A stretch of DNA of 37,430 bases from the NCBI GenBank assembly GCA_903861445.1, contig CAIOUK010000120.1, forward strand, positions 1 to 37,430, given 5' to 3'. Below, piece by piece: positions 1 through 7,095 of the stretch (positions are counted from its first letter, which is position 1; the number at the start of each line of letters is the position of its first letter). A program made the translations under genes and the position numbers. The notes below the pieces were generated by a model. The model saw only the letters and a list, made by a program, of their open reading frames with translations. It ran no database searches and had not been told where the DNA came from. Origin of the DNA: an uncultured Verrucomicrobia subdivision 3 bacterium. GTDB lineage: Bacteria; Verrucomicrobiota; Verrucomicrobiia; Limisphaerales; UBA11358.

Positions 1-135
1 ACTGAACTTACATCTAATATAACAATTACTACTAACACCGTCAAGCCTGAAAATGAAAATATTGTGCGGACGATTGGCAGCAAAGCGTGAGGCTGTTCTT
101 GCATTCGAAGCCACACCAGCGTAGTTCTGGAGTGG

Positions 136-600
136 ATGAAAATTCTAATCGCGCTGTTCGTCTGCCTATCCTGGTTGCCTGTGCATGCCGCATCACTAGC
201 TGTGGGTGACGCGCTCCCAACAATGGCATCGAAAGACCAGTTCGGGAAAGATTTTATACTCACTACCAACGTCCAGTTTCTGCTAGTCGCTACCGAAATG
301 AACAGCGCCAAGGTAGCTAATCAAAAACTAGCGGAACAGGGGCTGGATTTCTTGGAGAAACATAACGCGGCTTATCTGATGGACGTTCACACCATGCCGG
401 CCGTGGCCCGCTGGTTTGCGTTTCCCAAGTTCCGGAAGTATCCCCATCGGATTGTGTTGATAGACTCGGCGGAGACGTTGGCGGCCGTCCCAGCTCAAAC
501 CAACTGCGTGACTCTGCTAGCCATTTCGCCGGCTAGGAGAATCAAGAAAATCAGTTACTGGAATCCTGTCGCCGAGCCCGTGACCGCAATTTTCAAATAG
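136..600 (+). CDS. Secreted thioredoxin-fold-like protein, no CxxC
   Basis: A 154-residue protein with a clear signal peptide: a short Lys-containing start, a hydrophobic core at residues 3-16, and a probable cleavage after VHA (residue 18). The mature part opens with a GDALP segment followed by DQFG, as in peroxiredoxin/thioredoxin-like proteins. It also carries a conserved-looking DVHTMPAVARWFAFPKFRKY stretch at about residues 83-102, which I associate with a family of small exported proteins of unknown role. No CxxC pair is present, so a redox role is unlikely; the fold call is inference. The ATG at 136 follows a GGAG at 129-132 with tight spacing. The gene converges on the M48 protease gene, with only 34 bp between stop codons. 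It is the only plus-strand gene in the left 8.4 kb, so it may be cargo of the element or flanking DNA. Confidence 0.6.
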   Translation: MKILIALFVCLSWLPVHAASLAVGDALPTMASKDQFGKDFILTTNVQFLLVATEMNSAKVANQKLAEQGLDFLEKHNAAYLMDVHTMPAVARWFAFPKFRKYPHRIVLIDSAETLAAVPAQTNCVTLLAISPARRIKKISYWNPVAEPVTAIFK

Positions 601-634
601 CCATCTATGCGCTGGAAATGTGCTGCACCGCGAT

Positions 635-1798
635 TTAGCCGAGGCAGGTCAGAATCGCGAGGATGATAGCGAGGTAGAACATCAGATAGCTCGTCCAGCT
701 TTGCCCCTTCGCAGGTTTTGGCTTCGGGTAGTCCGGAGTCACCCCAGCAGCCGTCATCCGGTCGTAAAGGTCTGGATGAATTTTAGCTGAGCGCCGAGGC
801 ATTACGGCAGGCATGAGGTTCGTCTCGTAAAGCCGCTCCAAAGCCCGCGCATAAACCGCCGCATCGACCTGGTTCTCCGCCGCAATCTTGTCTGCCCTGG
901 ATTCCATCCTACGCGCGACCCGAATGCCGATCAGCCACAGAATCAAACTTCCGATTATGAGAATAAAGTATGCGTGCGTCCCCAAGTCTCCTAGCGAAGA
1001 CATTGGCCGCGCAAATATGGTAGGATAGAACGCCATTGAAACCAGAACGCGGGTAAGCACAACTTTACGCGGCTCGTTTAAGTGACCGAGTTCATGGGCG
1101 CACACAGCTTTGATTTCGTCATCCGTGCAGGTTGAAAGAAGCTTGTCGGTGAATACGAGCTGGCGGGTTAAGGGAAAAGCTAGGGCATTACTGAGGTGAG
1201 TAGATAATATCCAGGTAGCGCGGACCGTCACCTTCATCTGATTCGACACCACCTCAACCAGTGCCTTCAATCGTTCAGAAGCGGGTTGGACCAGACCGAA
1301 CCATCTCAAGAGTTTTATACCCAAGCCGAAGTTGAAGGCTAGCATCAGTGCCAGAACCGCGCTGGCCGACAACCAAGTCCAGCAGCTGAAATTCAATGGC
1401 ATGTTGAATATCGCGAACATCAGCACCGCCCACCAAATAAAGAACAGGAATAAAGACGCGGCTACTAAATGCAGCCATGATTTGAAACTCACTTCCGGCA
1501 CCACTTCCCGGCTAAAGAAATACCCAGCCACCAGCGCAGCCAGAAAACTCGGGATGGCGGCAAAAAGAAAACTAACATCGGGGCAGAGAATCGAGCTTAT
1601 GATTGAGAGATTAGCGGGAATCAGCCAGTTGTTTAGCCTAGCCGACGTTCTTGCCGGGTTCAGTAGTCTCGCCCTTTCCGTCCAGTGCTTGCCTACGCTC
1701 CGCCGCCAAGGGATCAGCGCCAACCAGTTCAGTCCCAGCGCGAACAGAAAAGCTATGCAGAAGCTTCCAATGATTAGCCACAGGGTCATTTCCGGCAT
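635..1798 (-). CDS. M48 family membrane metalloprotease
   Basis: Predicted integral-membrane zinc protease of about 387 residues. The zinc motif HELGH is at residues 235-239 and the third ligand Glu lies in ESRAD about 60 residues later (E299), the spacing expected for M48 (HtpX/Ste24) peptidases. Several hydrophobic segments precede the catalytic site, and a last one ends the protein (YLMFYLAIILAIL). The open frame extends to 1951, but the upstream part crosses a terminator-like hairpin (1872-1903) and has no membrane character, so I place the start at the ATG at 1798. ATGs at 1813 and 1789 are alternatives; none has a good Shine-Dalgarno. M48 enzymes cleave membrane or misfolded proteins. 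It lies downstream of the element genes on the same strand, but the terminator suggests its own transcription. Whether it is element cargo or host DNA is open. Confidence 0.85.
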   Translation of the reverse strand: MPEMTLWLIIGSFCIAFLFALGLNWLALIPWRRSVGKHWTERARLLNPARTSARLNNWLIPANLSIISSILCPDVSFLFAAIPSFLAALVAGYFFSREVVPEVSFKSWLHLVAASLFLFFIWWAVLMFAIFNMPLNFSCWTWLSASAVLALMLAFNFGLGIKLLRWFGLVQPASERLKALVEVVSNQMKVTVRATWILSTHLSNALAFPLTRQLVFTDKLLSTCTDDEIKAVCAHELGHLNEPRKVVLTRVLVSMAFYPTIFARPMSSLGDLGTHAYFILIIGSLILWLIGIRVARRMESRADKIAAENQVDAAVYARALERLYETNLMPAVMPRRSAKIHPDLYDRMTAAGVTPDYPKPKPAKGQSWTSYLMFYLAIILAILTCLG

Positions 1799-2178
1799 GG
1801 GGTAGCAATTCATCGGCCGATTGTCGAGTGCGGGGAGTCGGCCGGCATTTGAATTTGAGGCGTGCAGGAACAAAAAAAGCCCGCCACCATTTCTGATAGC
1901 GGGTTTGAAGTGGAAGTGGCTGATTGAATGTTTATACGTTGTCAGCCGCAACGCTCATCCGCACTCTTTTTTGAGTTTTGTTGTGTTTTCCACGCGGTAG
2001 TGAACATTTCTACACAGCAGTTGAACAAATGTGACTGCCAGCTACTTAATGATCCCACCTGCAAACTAATAACTAGGTGGTCTCTGCTTGTTCTGCATGG
2101 TGCCGGCTAGCCTATGCCCAGATATGAGGCGAAGGCATGACCGACACAAAACTACATTGACCTTTGAAATAGACCATT
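1799..2178. other. Intergenic stretch between protease and repeat-protein genes
   Basis: About 380 bp without a convincing gene. It holds a minus-strand terminator candidate (1872-1903) and a second, weaker inverted repeat (CCACCT at 2055-2060 against AGGTGG at 2075-2080) not followed by a T tract. A 60-codon plus-strand frame at 1928-2110 has unlikely composition and no start signal, and I do not regard it as a gene. The promoter of the protease gene would be expected around 1800-1870, but I see no clear -35/-10 pair. Confidence 0.5.
1872..1903 (-). terminator. Rho-independent terminator candidate
   Basis: Read on the minus strand, CCCGC (1903-1899) pairs with GCGGG (1884-1880) around a 14-nt loop and is followed by C and a run of seven T. 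This would end transcripts coming from the element genes to the right, upstream of the protease gene. The stem is only 5 bp, so its strength is uncertain. Confidence 0.5.
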
Positions 2179-3006
2179 TTAATGGCTGCAGATTTTAATG
2201 ATTGCATCCATCACTTGCTTCATGTCACGCGGATTCACTTGGGTTTTAACCACCTCTTCCCCGTGCTGCATCGCGATTTTCACTGGTCGGCACATATCCC
2301 AAATGGCATCCCAGATTGGTGTTATGGCCTCAGGGCATACGTTGAACAGATCAACAATAGATGCGCTCTCGTTCAGAACCGCGATGTTAGGCTCTTTTTC
2401 CGCCAATGTTTCCATCGACTTCTGCTCCGTGTCGTTGTTGCGTTCCCTCATCACGACTGAAACCCGTTCGTCAATATCAATAATTGCTTTTCTGACCGGC
2501 TCGATATAATCAGGATTAAATCCTATGTTGTAATGTGTCTTGCCGTCTTCAGTTATAATGACAGCGGCTTTATCATATATTGTGCTAACAGCCTCAACGA
2601 TTGGCTGTATATGTTTAGGTTCAATACCCATCTTGCCAATCTCATAGCCGTGTTCGATGGTCAAAATAGCACCGTTTTTTTCGCCAACGGTATTTGCAGC
2701 CCTATCCAATTCTTGCTTGATCATAGCGTCGGCCTGAACAACCTTTTGGGGATCTTGCTCGCCCGTGTAATCTTTGCGCCACATAATCTTTTGTGGCTCT
2801 AGTTTCGGAACATGATCTTTGCAATAATACTGCAAATGACATTGGGGTTGGTCCACCTTGATTAAACCCAGAGCTTTGTCGCCGCCCACTTCCCATAAGA
2901 TTGCAAACGGGCCGGGTTCGACTGTTTTGACGCTCTCATACTGGGCTGTCTTGTTACAGGAGTCGCAGGTTGGGAGTATTGTTTGGTTGATTATTTGATT
3001 CTTCAT
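2179..3006 (-). CDS. Unknown zinc-finger-like protein with four ~35-residue repeats
   Basis: A 275-residue soluble protein I do not recognise. The N-terminus has C14-x2-C17 and C62-x2-H65 (plus C56), a spacing compatible with a treble-clef-like zinc site. After a linker come four degenerate repeats at about 112-145, 147-179, 207-238 and 242-273. Each is built as a hydrophobic strand, a turn with charged residues, a second strand, then a Pro-initiated helix with the pattern P-x-x-I-x-P-(I/V)-x-x-A-(I/V)-x-x-I. The start at 3006 has no Shine-Dalgarno but a CAA-rich leader shared with two neighbouring genes. It is the last gene of the element's minus-strand run, 68 bp after the 93-aa gene. Base composition is clearly AT-richer than the glycan locus. 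No function is proposed; zinc and repeat calls are from sequence pattern only. Confidence 0.75.
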   Translation of the reverse strand: MKNQIINQTILPTCDSCNKTAQYESVKTVEPGPFAILWEVGGDKALGLIKVDQPQCHLQYYCKDHVPKLEPQKIMWRKDYTGEQDPQKVVQADAMIKQELDRAANTVGEKNGAILTIEHGYEIGKMGIEPKHIQPIVEAVSTIYDKAAVIITEDGKTHYNIGFNPDYIEPVRKAIIDIDERVSVVMRERNNDTEQKSMETLAEKEPNIAVLNESASIVDLFNVCPEAITPIWDAIWDMCRPVKIAMQHGEEVVKTQVNPRDMKQVMDAIIKICSH

Positions 3007-3035
3007 AATATTTAATTTGTTTGTTGTTGTTGGTT
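3007..3035 (-). promoter_or_regulatory. CAA-rich leader without guanine, repeat-protein gene
   Basis: Read toward the ATG at 3006, the untranslated leader has three CAA units, then ACAAATTAAATATT directly before the start. It holds no G and therefore no Shine-Dalgarno. The same CAACAACAACAAACA element precedes the 93-aa gene and a shorter form precedes the 120-aa gene. Confidence 0.5.
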
Positions 3036-3074
3036 TAAAGGTCGGTGCCAGGTTTTACCCAGCACCGATTGTTT

Positions 3075-3356
3075 TTACGCCGTCGGGTTTGCCGTATGTT
3101 TTGGAATACCGATCTCCTCGGCTACTTGAGTGGCATCATCACCATCTCCGTACATTATGTCTCCTAAGCGATTGGCAAGTTCTTCCATCGTGGCATCATC
3201 TACGTCTGCCGTGTCAAACCCCATTGATTCCAAACTGTCGCGAGTGATATAATAACCGGGGATTTCAAACTTCTGGTTCAACCTTGCTTGTAGTTGTTTC
3301 TTTATCAGTTGCTTAGGTGCTGCATTCTTGCTGTTTTGTTTCTTTGTATTCTTCAT
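3075..3356 (-). CDS. Small acidic hypothetical protein (93 aa)
   Basis: I do not recognise this gene. It has a Lys/Asn/Gln-rich basic N-terminus (residues 1-30) and an acidic helical second half containing DDATMEELANRLGDIMYGDG followed by another probable helix (VAEEIGIPK). No membrane segment, signal peptide or cysteine motif is visible. A basic tail joined to an acidic helical bundle is often seen in small nucleic-acid or partner-binding proteins of mobile elements, but that is only a suggestion. The ATG at 3356 is preceded by CAACAACAACAAACAT with no Shine-Dalgarno. The gene sits 63 bp after the helicase gene and 68 bp before the repeat-protein gene, all on one strand, which supports co-expression. 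Confidence 0.65.
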   Translation of the reverse strand: MKNTKKQNSKNAAPKQLIKKQLQARLNQKFEIPGYYITRDSLESMGFDTADVDDATMEELANRLGDIMYGDGDDATQVAEEIGIPKHTANPTA

Positions 3357-3400
3357 ATGTTTGTTGTTGTTGCTTGATGTTTGTTTTTGAGACTTGAGAC
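3357..3400 (-). promoter_or_regulatory. CAA-rich leader plus 7-bp tandem repeat before the 93-aa gene
   Basis: Directly before the ATG, the minus strand reads CAACAACAACAAACAT, with no G for 16 nt. Just upstream, two tandem copies of a 7-bp unit (TTGAGAC on the plus strand, 3387-3393 and 3394-3400) lie between this gene and the helicase stop. The leader is shared with the 275-aa gene; the tandem repeat could be an operator half-site pair or chance. Confidence 0.45.
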
Positions 3401-3419
3401 TTATCGTTAATGCTTTGTT

Positions 3420-4505
3420 TTATTTGGTAGCCGCAGTCTCAGTCTCACTCGGATTACGGCTCCAAAACTTTACGTCGTTGATTTGAACCAGACCTTTCTC
3501 GACTAAATAGCCCTTGTCGCGAAAGAACGTGGCGCGGGAATATCCAATCTCTGTAGCAGCTTCCAGCCACTCGCCTGTCGTGAGCGGAGCTTCGTCTAAC
3601 AGGCTGAGCAAAGGTTCGTAGTTATCGCCCTCGTTTACCTCGTCGGTTTTGAAATCGGCTGGCGAAAGATCTGGGCGTTCCACCATTACTGGGAATTGCC
3701 ACTCAACGACGAACGGCGGTTGTGGCGGAAAATTGCGGAGCGTCATCTCGACTACATAGCAATTCTTCTGCTCATGCTCGGTGAGTGTGATGATTGTGTC
3801 CGCATCTCTAGCGAACACCCCACTACCACTCATGCGATCAATCTGGCTTTTCTTGGCTGCATTACCTTTGGTGTAGTGGTGGGCAAAAATAACAGCCGCG
3901 CCTGTAGCCTCGATAATCCGGTCAATCTGTTTGCACAAAATACCTACGGTGCTAGACGAGTTTTCCGACCTGCCCACCATTGTTTTGTAGATGGGATCCA
4001 AAACGATCAGCGCGTAGTTTTCCTTCAGAGCACGCTCAATAATGGCTTCAGTCAACTGTTCAAAATCAACTGTCACACCGCGCAAATTCCAGACGTGCAA
4101 GTCGCCGAGGTCTGAGTGATTTCCGTGCTTCTGGATGACTTCAATCCGGTCCGCCATGAACTCGGCGCGGATCTCAAAATTGACTATAAGCCCCTTTCCT
4201 TTTTTGGTTTTGAATTTCCATATCGAGGTGCCAGTGACAACCGCGACCAACCAAGCAATCAAAATCCAGGTCTTGCCGACTTTGCTGCCGCCGGCCAAAA
4301 CGATCTTGGTGCCGGCATGGCCAACGCCTTCGATGATTTCAGCTAGCTTTTTAGAACGGTTTTTCTGCAATGAACTGGCCGTTTCGATTTCGGGGAGGCG
4401 CACGCCGTTTGTTTTGACAATGAATGATCCAGCAACCGTCGCGTGCGGTTTGGGCACAGACGGAATCGGGATGGGTAACGGTTTTGGAATGGTTGAATTA
4501 TTCAT
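3420..4505 (-). CDS. RepA-like AAA ATPase (replicative helicase type)
   Basis: A 361-residue RecA/DnaB-fold ATPase of the RepA/AAA_25 kind found on plasmids, phages and integrative elements. Visible motifs are Walker A GGSKVGKT (72-79), Walker B ALIVLD (165-170), the conserved AHHYTKG (208-214), and RMSGSGVFARDAD (224-236), typical of RepA-like hexameric helicases. A Pro-rich N-terminal tail (7-25) and a probable winged-helix C-terminus (about 295-350) flank the core. The frame is open to a GTG at 4532, but that codon lies inside a terminator hairpin, so the ATG at 4505 is the better start. It probably unwinds or loads onto DNA for element replication; partner primase and initiator genes are not visible here. 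It lies next to a possible OB-fold protein gene, which fits a replication module. Confidence 0.85.
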   Translation of the reverse strand: MNNSTIPKPLPIPIPSVPKPHATVAGSFIVKTNGVRLPEIETASSLQKNRSKKLAEIIEGVGHAGTKIVLAGGSKVGKTWILIAWLVAVVTGTSIWKFKTKKGKGLIVNFEIRAEFMADRIEVIQKHGNHSDLGDLHVWNLRGVTVDFEQLTEAIIERALKENYALIVLDPIYKTMVGRSENSSSTVGILCKQIDRIIEATGAAVIFAHHYTKGNAAKKSQIDRMSGSGVFARDADTIITLTEHEQKNCYVVEMTLRNFPPQPPFVVEWQFPVMVERPDLSPADFKTDEVNEGDNYEPLLSLLDEAPLTTGEWLEAATEIGYSRATFFRDKGYLVEKGLVQINDVKFWSRNPSETETAATK

Positions 4506-4511
4506 AATTAT

Positions 4512-4549
4512 AAAAATAAGAACCGCAGCCACCTATTCGATGGCTGCGG
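4512..4549 (-). terminator. Strong Rho-independent terminator between 120-aa and helicase genes
   Basis: A perfect 9-bp inverted repeat, CCGCAGCCA (4523-4531) against TGGCTGCGG (4541-4549) with a 9-nt loop, is followed on the minus strand by TTCTTATTTTT. It begins 11 bp after the stop of the 120-aa gene and ends just before the helicase start. It would either end the upstream transcript or act as an attenuator that lowers helicase expression. Confidence 0.75.
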
Positions 4550-4559
4550 CTCGGGTTGC

Positions 4560-4922
4560 TTACGCCTCAGTTGCAGGCATGATTACGCTGACGGCGGGTT
4601 TGGGACGACCGCCGGCGCCGGCTTTGTGATACACCACGATTTGCGCTTTCTTGCCGACCAGAGTCGTCAAGTCGATGCCAGCGTTCGCTTCATCGGTGGT
4701 GAAGCTGCGATCGAGGATTGTCTCCGTGTCTGAACGGAGAGGGGCCCCGGCAGCGAATGACACCGGATTGTCCTTGCACACTTCCTTGTCGTAGCCTTCG
4801 ACCTTGAAACCAAGGACGTATTTCGTCGGCTTGGTTTCGTTGGGCTTGGCGGTTACGGAGCTGACTGTTGCGTTGAAGGTGCCCTCGTCGAGCACTATTA
4901 CTTGTTTCGTTTTTATTAGCAT
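4560..4922 (-). CDS. Hypothetical protein, possible OB-fold ssDNA-binding type
   Basis: A 120-residue, beta-rich soluble protein. An opening segment (LDEGTFNATVSSV) and a closing strand pattern (LVGKKAQIVVYHKAGAGGRPKPAVSVIMP) look like the first and last strands of an OB-fold, and phage/element proteins of this shape next to RepA-like helicases are often ssDNA-binding. This is a fold guess, not a family match. No cysteine or catalytic motif is evident. The ATG at 4922 has no Shine-Dalgarno; its leader reads GAACAAACAAAACAT, resembling the CAA-rich leaders of the two genes further left. A strong terminator hairpin follows the stop. Confidence 0.6.
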   Translation of the reverse strand: MLIKTKQVIVLDEGTFNATVSSVTAKPNETKPTKYVLGFKVEGYDKEVCKDNPVSFAAGAPLRSDTETILDRSFTTDEANAGIDLTTLVGKKAQIVVYHKAGAGGRPKPAVSVIMPATEA

Positions 4923-4937
4923 ATGTTTTGTTTGTTC
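4923..4937 (-). promoter_or_regulatory. AACAAACA leader before the 120-aa gene
   Basis: The minus strand reads GAACAAACAAAACAT directly before the ATG. It matches the ACAAACAT end of the leader at 3357-3372 and lacks a Shine-Dalgarno, supporting a shared initiation signal in this element. Confidence 0.4.
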
Positions 4938-5162
4938 CCGCTGCCTTTTAACTGGTCTGCGGCGTATCTACAGCGGCTCTGCTACAAGGTCTGGTCGAGC
5001 CGTGCCAAACCCCTTTCCGAATCATTGCGCTGTCGTTTGCCATTTTGGCGTTAAGGGCGACTGCGGCGTACTGCCCTGTTTATTCAAGCACCGGATCTGA
5101 CTCGGTGACTCAGAACTTGAATCGGGAACATCACTGCTTCCCAAAGTAATAGGTGCGACTTT
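4938..5162. other. Non-coding stretch between 120-aa and excisionase-like genes
   Basis: About 225 bp. It contains two TGACTC direct repeats 8 bp apart (5098-5103, 5106-5111), a small hairpin GGGAA/TTCCC near 5125-5143, and a 31-codon minus-strand frame at 4948-5043 that I cannot support as a gene. The promoter for the 120-aa gene or the helicase operon probably lies here, but no convincing boxes are seen. Confidence 0.4.
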
Positions 5163-5528
5163 TCAGGAGTCGCTTTGCGACAAATTCCACTGGACGGGCT
5201 TTTCAGGGCGGTAATTATTTTGGTCCTGCAGAAATGAACGGAGGTAGACCATCAAAGAGTCGTAGACCACAAGGCGCACGGCCTTCGTCTGGCCACGCTT
5301 ACGCAATGAAATTGATCGGACTGGCGGACGGAAGTCGTTGGCGATACACGGCAAGACCAACTCATTGAGTTTAGAGCGGCTCAACCCACTATGCGGGCAG
5401 AGCGCAGGGCTCTTGGGTAGGCGAATGAATTCAGGTTTGTGAAGAATGGCGGGAGCCATGCTGACCGGGGCGGCAGTAAATCCCATTAGGCCTTTGCTTA
5501 CCGTTGTTTTCGAAATTTGAAATTCCAT
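5163..5528 (-). CDS. Excisionase-like HTH DNA-binding protein
   Basis: About 121 residues. The core (FIRLPKSPALCPHSGLSRSKLNELV, then NDFRPPVRSISLRKRGQTKAVRLVVYDSLMVYL) reads as a MerR/AlpA-type winged helix: a helix-turn-helix beginning at the SGLSRSKL step, a basic wing (SISLRKRG), and the closing strand and helix VVYDSLMVYL. I associate this arrangement with small excisionase or recombination-directionality proteins of verrucomicrobial integrative elements. The start is uncertain: ATG 5528 follows GGGGTGT, while 5537 and a TTG at 5546 are alternatives, and the conserved part begins only near 5440. It lies on the integrase strand, separated from it by the 416-aa gene, so it probably steers excision and may repress early promoters. 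Confidence 0.7.
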   Translation of the reverse strand: MEFQISKTTVSKGLMGFTAAPVSMAPAILHKPEFIRLPKSPALCPHSGLSRSKLNELVLPCIANDFRPPVRSISLRKRGQTKAVRLVVYDSLMVYLRSFLQDQNNYRPEKPVQWNLSQSDS

Positions 5529-5546
5529 ACACCCCATGAAACTCAA

Positions 5547-5757
5547 AGCTGCGGGGGATGGACTTGCTCACAAAAAATGAAAAGGCACTCTATGAAACAC
5601 GGGCCACCTAAAAATATGAATGTAATTTTAGGTTAGGAGCTTACAAAGAAAACAATCAACGAAGAGCCAATACACGAACTTGTTGGGCACAACCGCAAAT
5701 TGTTTTTGCAGCTGCTCATATTCCGCTCACAAACTGCTCACCCCAGTGGTAATTTTA
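5547..5757. other. AT-rich control region upstream of the excisionase-like gene
   Basis: A 210-bp gap with no supportable gene. It carries three phased GCTCA repeats near its right end (separate entry) and AT-rich DNA (5600-5660) that could hold the excisionase promoter. No clean -35/-10 pair is claimed. Confidence 0.4.
5712..5743. repeat. Three GCTCA direct repeats at exact 11-bp spacing
   Basis: GCTCA occurs at 5714-5718, 5725-5729 and 5736-5740, each preceded by a C two or one bases upstream (CTGCTCAT, CCGCTCAC, CTGCTCAC). A period of 11 bp places all three on one face of the helix. This is how small operators or recombination-directionality-factor sites look. It lies just past the 416-aa gene's stop and upstream of the excisionase-like gene. 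Confidence 0.5.
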
Positions 5758-7008
5758 TCAATATCCTTGCGGGTTGTAGTCTCCAGCATCTGAAGTTATG
5801 CCTTTCATGCCGGAGTCCCCGTCGGGATGCTCTGTTTCATCCTGATTATTTTCTATCCTGCTCCCGGCTGTGAACAATCCAACCTCTGAATCGCCAATTA
5901 CCGCCCGTCCTGTATTCCAGCCGGAGCCGAGCTTATAGCCGTCGTTTTTTCGATCTGCGGATATCACACTGTCGGCATCAATTCCAAGACCTCGCAGCCA
6001 TCTTGAGAATTGGCGACGAAATTCCTGAGCCAATGATTTGGCATTATCGCGAATCGAATTTTTATTGATTCGTGCTTCCTGTAGTAATTTTGACTCGCTC
6101 CAATTTCGATGATCCTCTTTCCAACGCCCCATTTCAAAGAGGGCCGCTATCGTCATAAAATCCAAACAACTTTTCCGAACTGAATAAAAGCCGTCGTCCT
6201 TTGCAAACATTCGGTTTAACACTTCGGCATAACGAATATCGACGAAATGTTTAATACCCGATGGCAATATCAATGATCTGGTTGGTAAATCATATCGGAA
6301 TGGACCTTTTAGAAGTTTCCCCTCCTGTTGGTTCATCTGCGACTTTTTCAAATCGCTTTTTTGGATTGGTGCTGTTCTGGTGGCTCCAAGGGTCTCAACC
6401 CTATTCGATTGGTTAAGGAACTTATCGCATAACTCCGCCAATGAGCTACCAGGTTCGGCATCAACACCAAATCCCCAGGCTGGATCGCCGGTGTTCGCCG
6501 CTCTGCAATAATCAAAAATGCTTTTAAAAAAGTGGGATGTGTCCGGCAAGCGGCCTTGGTTCCGGAGAACTTCAAGCGGTGCCAAAGCTGAGTTGTCAAA
6601 GTCGAGCCAAACCTCGCCGCTTTTTGAATAGAGGCAATTTACCAAAATCAAATCACAGCCTCCCGTATATCTGTAGCGTTTGTTTGTCTTGTCATGGATA
6701 TCCCCTGCGAATCGGGTGAATTCATCCACATCAAAATGCCATTCGGGGCGGGACGTAATCCCAGTCTTAACGGAAACACCCTCGGCATTCTTTGCGGGAT
6801 TATCGTCAAATCCTGCAAAAAAGAAATCAATGTTCTTTCCCGACTCCCGGTGGAAGTATGACAGTGATGGAATGATTTCTTCCTGGGCCAACTTTAACGC
6901 GGGTCGACAGAGCAAGATTCCAACGAGCCAGAGCTTACGATTCGGATTTTCCTCAAATCGCATTTTTAACCGAGCCAGCAAAACTGGAAAACTTTTAGAT
7001 GGTTCCAT
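5758..7008 (-). CDS. Unknown alpha/beta domain fused to OmpR-like winged helix
   Basis: A 416-residue protein I cannot assign to a named family. Residues about 25-200 alternate strands and helices (KLWLVGILL, a long helix, NIDFFFAGFDD, then CDLILVNCLY and EVWLDFD), like a Rossmann-type or receiver-like sensor domain without an evident catalytic motif. Residues about 238-362 resemble an OmpR/PhoB winged helix: an opening hairpin (SLILPSGIKHFVDIRYAEVLNRMF), helices, and the closing NDGYKLG hairpin, enlarged by an insert. The last 50 residues are polar and probably disordered. The ATG at 7008 lacks a Shine-Dalgarno. It lies 87 bp after the integrase stop on the same strand and before the excisionase-like gene, a place usual for element regulators. 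A DNA-binding regulator sensing an unknown signal is the best reading; a defence protein is possible. Confidence 0.65.
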   Translation of the reverse strand: MEPSKSFPVLLARLKMRFEENPNRKLWLVGILLCRPALKLAQEEIIPSLSYFHRESGKNIDFFFAGFDDNPAKNAEGVSVKTGITSRPEWHFDVDEFTRFAGDIHDKTNKRYRYTGGCDLILVNCLYSKSGEVWLDFDNSALAPLEVLRNQGRLPDTSHFFKSIFDYCRAANTGDPAWGFGVDAEPGSSLAELCDKFLNQSNRVETLGATRTAPIQKSDLKKSQMNQQEGKLLKGPFRYDLPTRSLILPSGIKHFVDIRYAEVLNRMFAKDDGFYSVRKSCLDFMTIAALFEMGRWKEDHRNWSESKLLQEARINKNSIRDNAKSLAQEFRRQFSRWLRGLGIDADSVISADRKNDGYKLGSGWNTGRAVIGDSEVGLFTAGSRIENNQDETEHPDGDSGMKGITSDAGDYNPQGY

Positions 7009-7095
7009 ATTTATTTCGTCATATCCGGCAGTTTGCTGATGGAATCCTTGGGGCGTTGACGTTCAGATGCGTGTAGCCCATGAACAAGTTCGCTA

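Noticed and set aside
1799..1951. N-terminal extension of the M48 protease frame
   Set aside because: It crosses a terminator-like hairpin and has no protease or membrane features.
1928..2110. 60-codon plus-strand frame
   Set aside because: No start signal, odd composition, and it overlaps the intergenic hairpins.
4948..5043. 31-codon minus-strand frame upstream of the 120-aa gene
   Set aside because: Has an ATG and stop but no ribosome site, family resemblance or conserved feature; too short to support.
5153..5368. Plus-strand frame opposite the excisionase-like gene
   Set aside because: Shadow of the HTH gene; Arg/Ser/Gly-rich composition typical of antisense frames.
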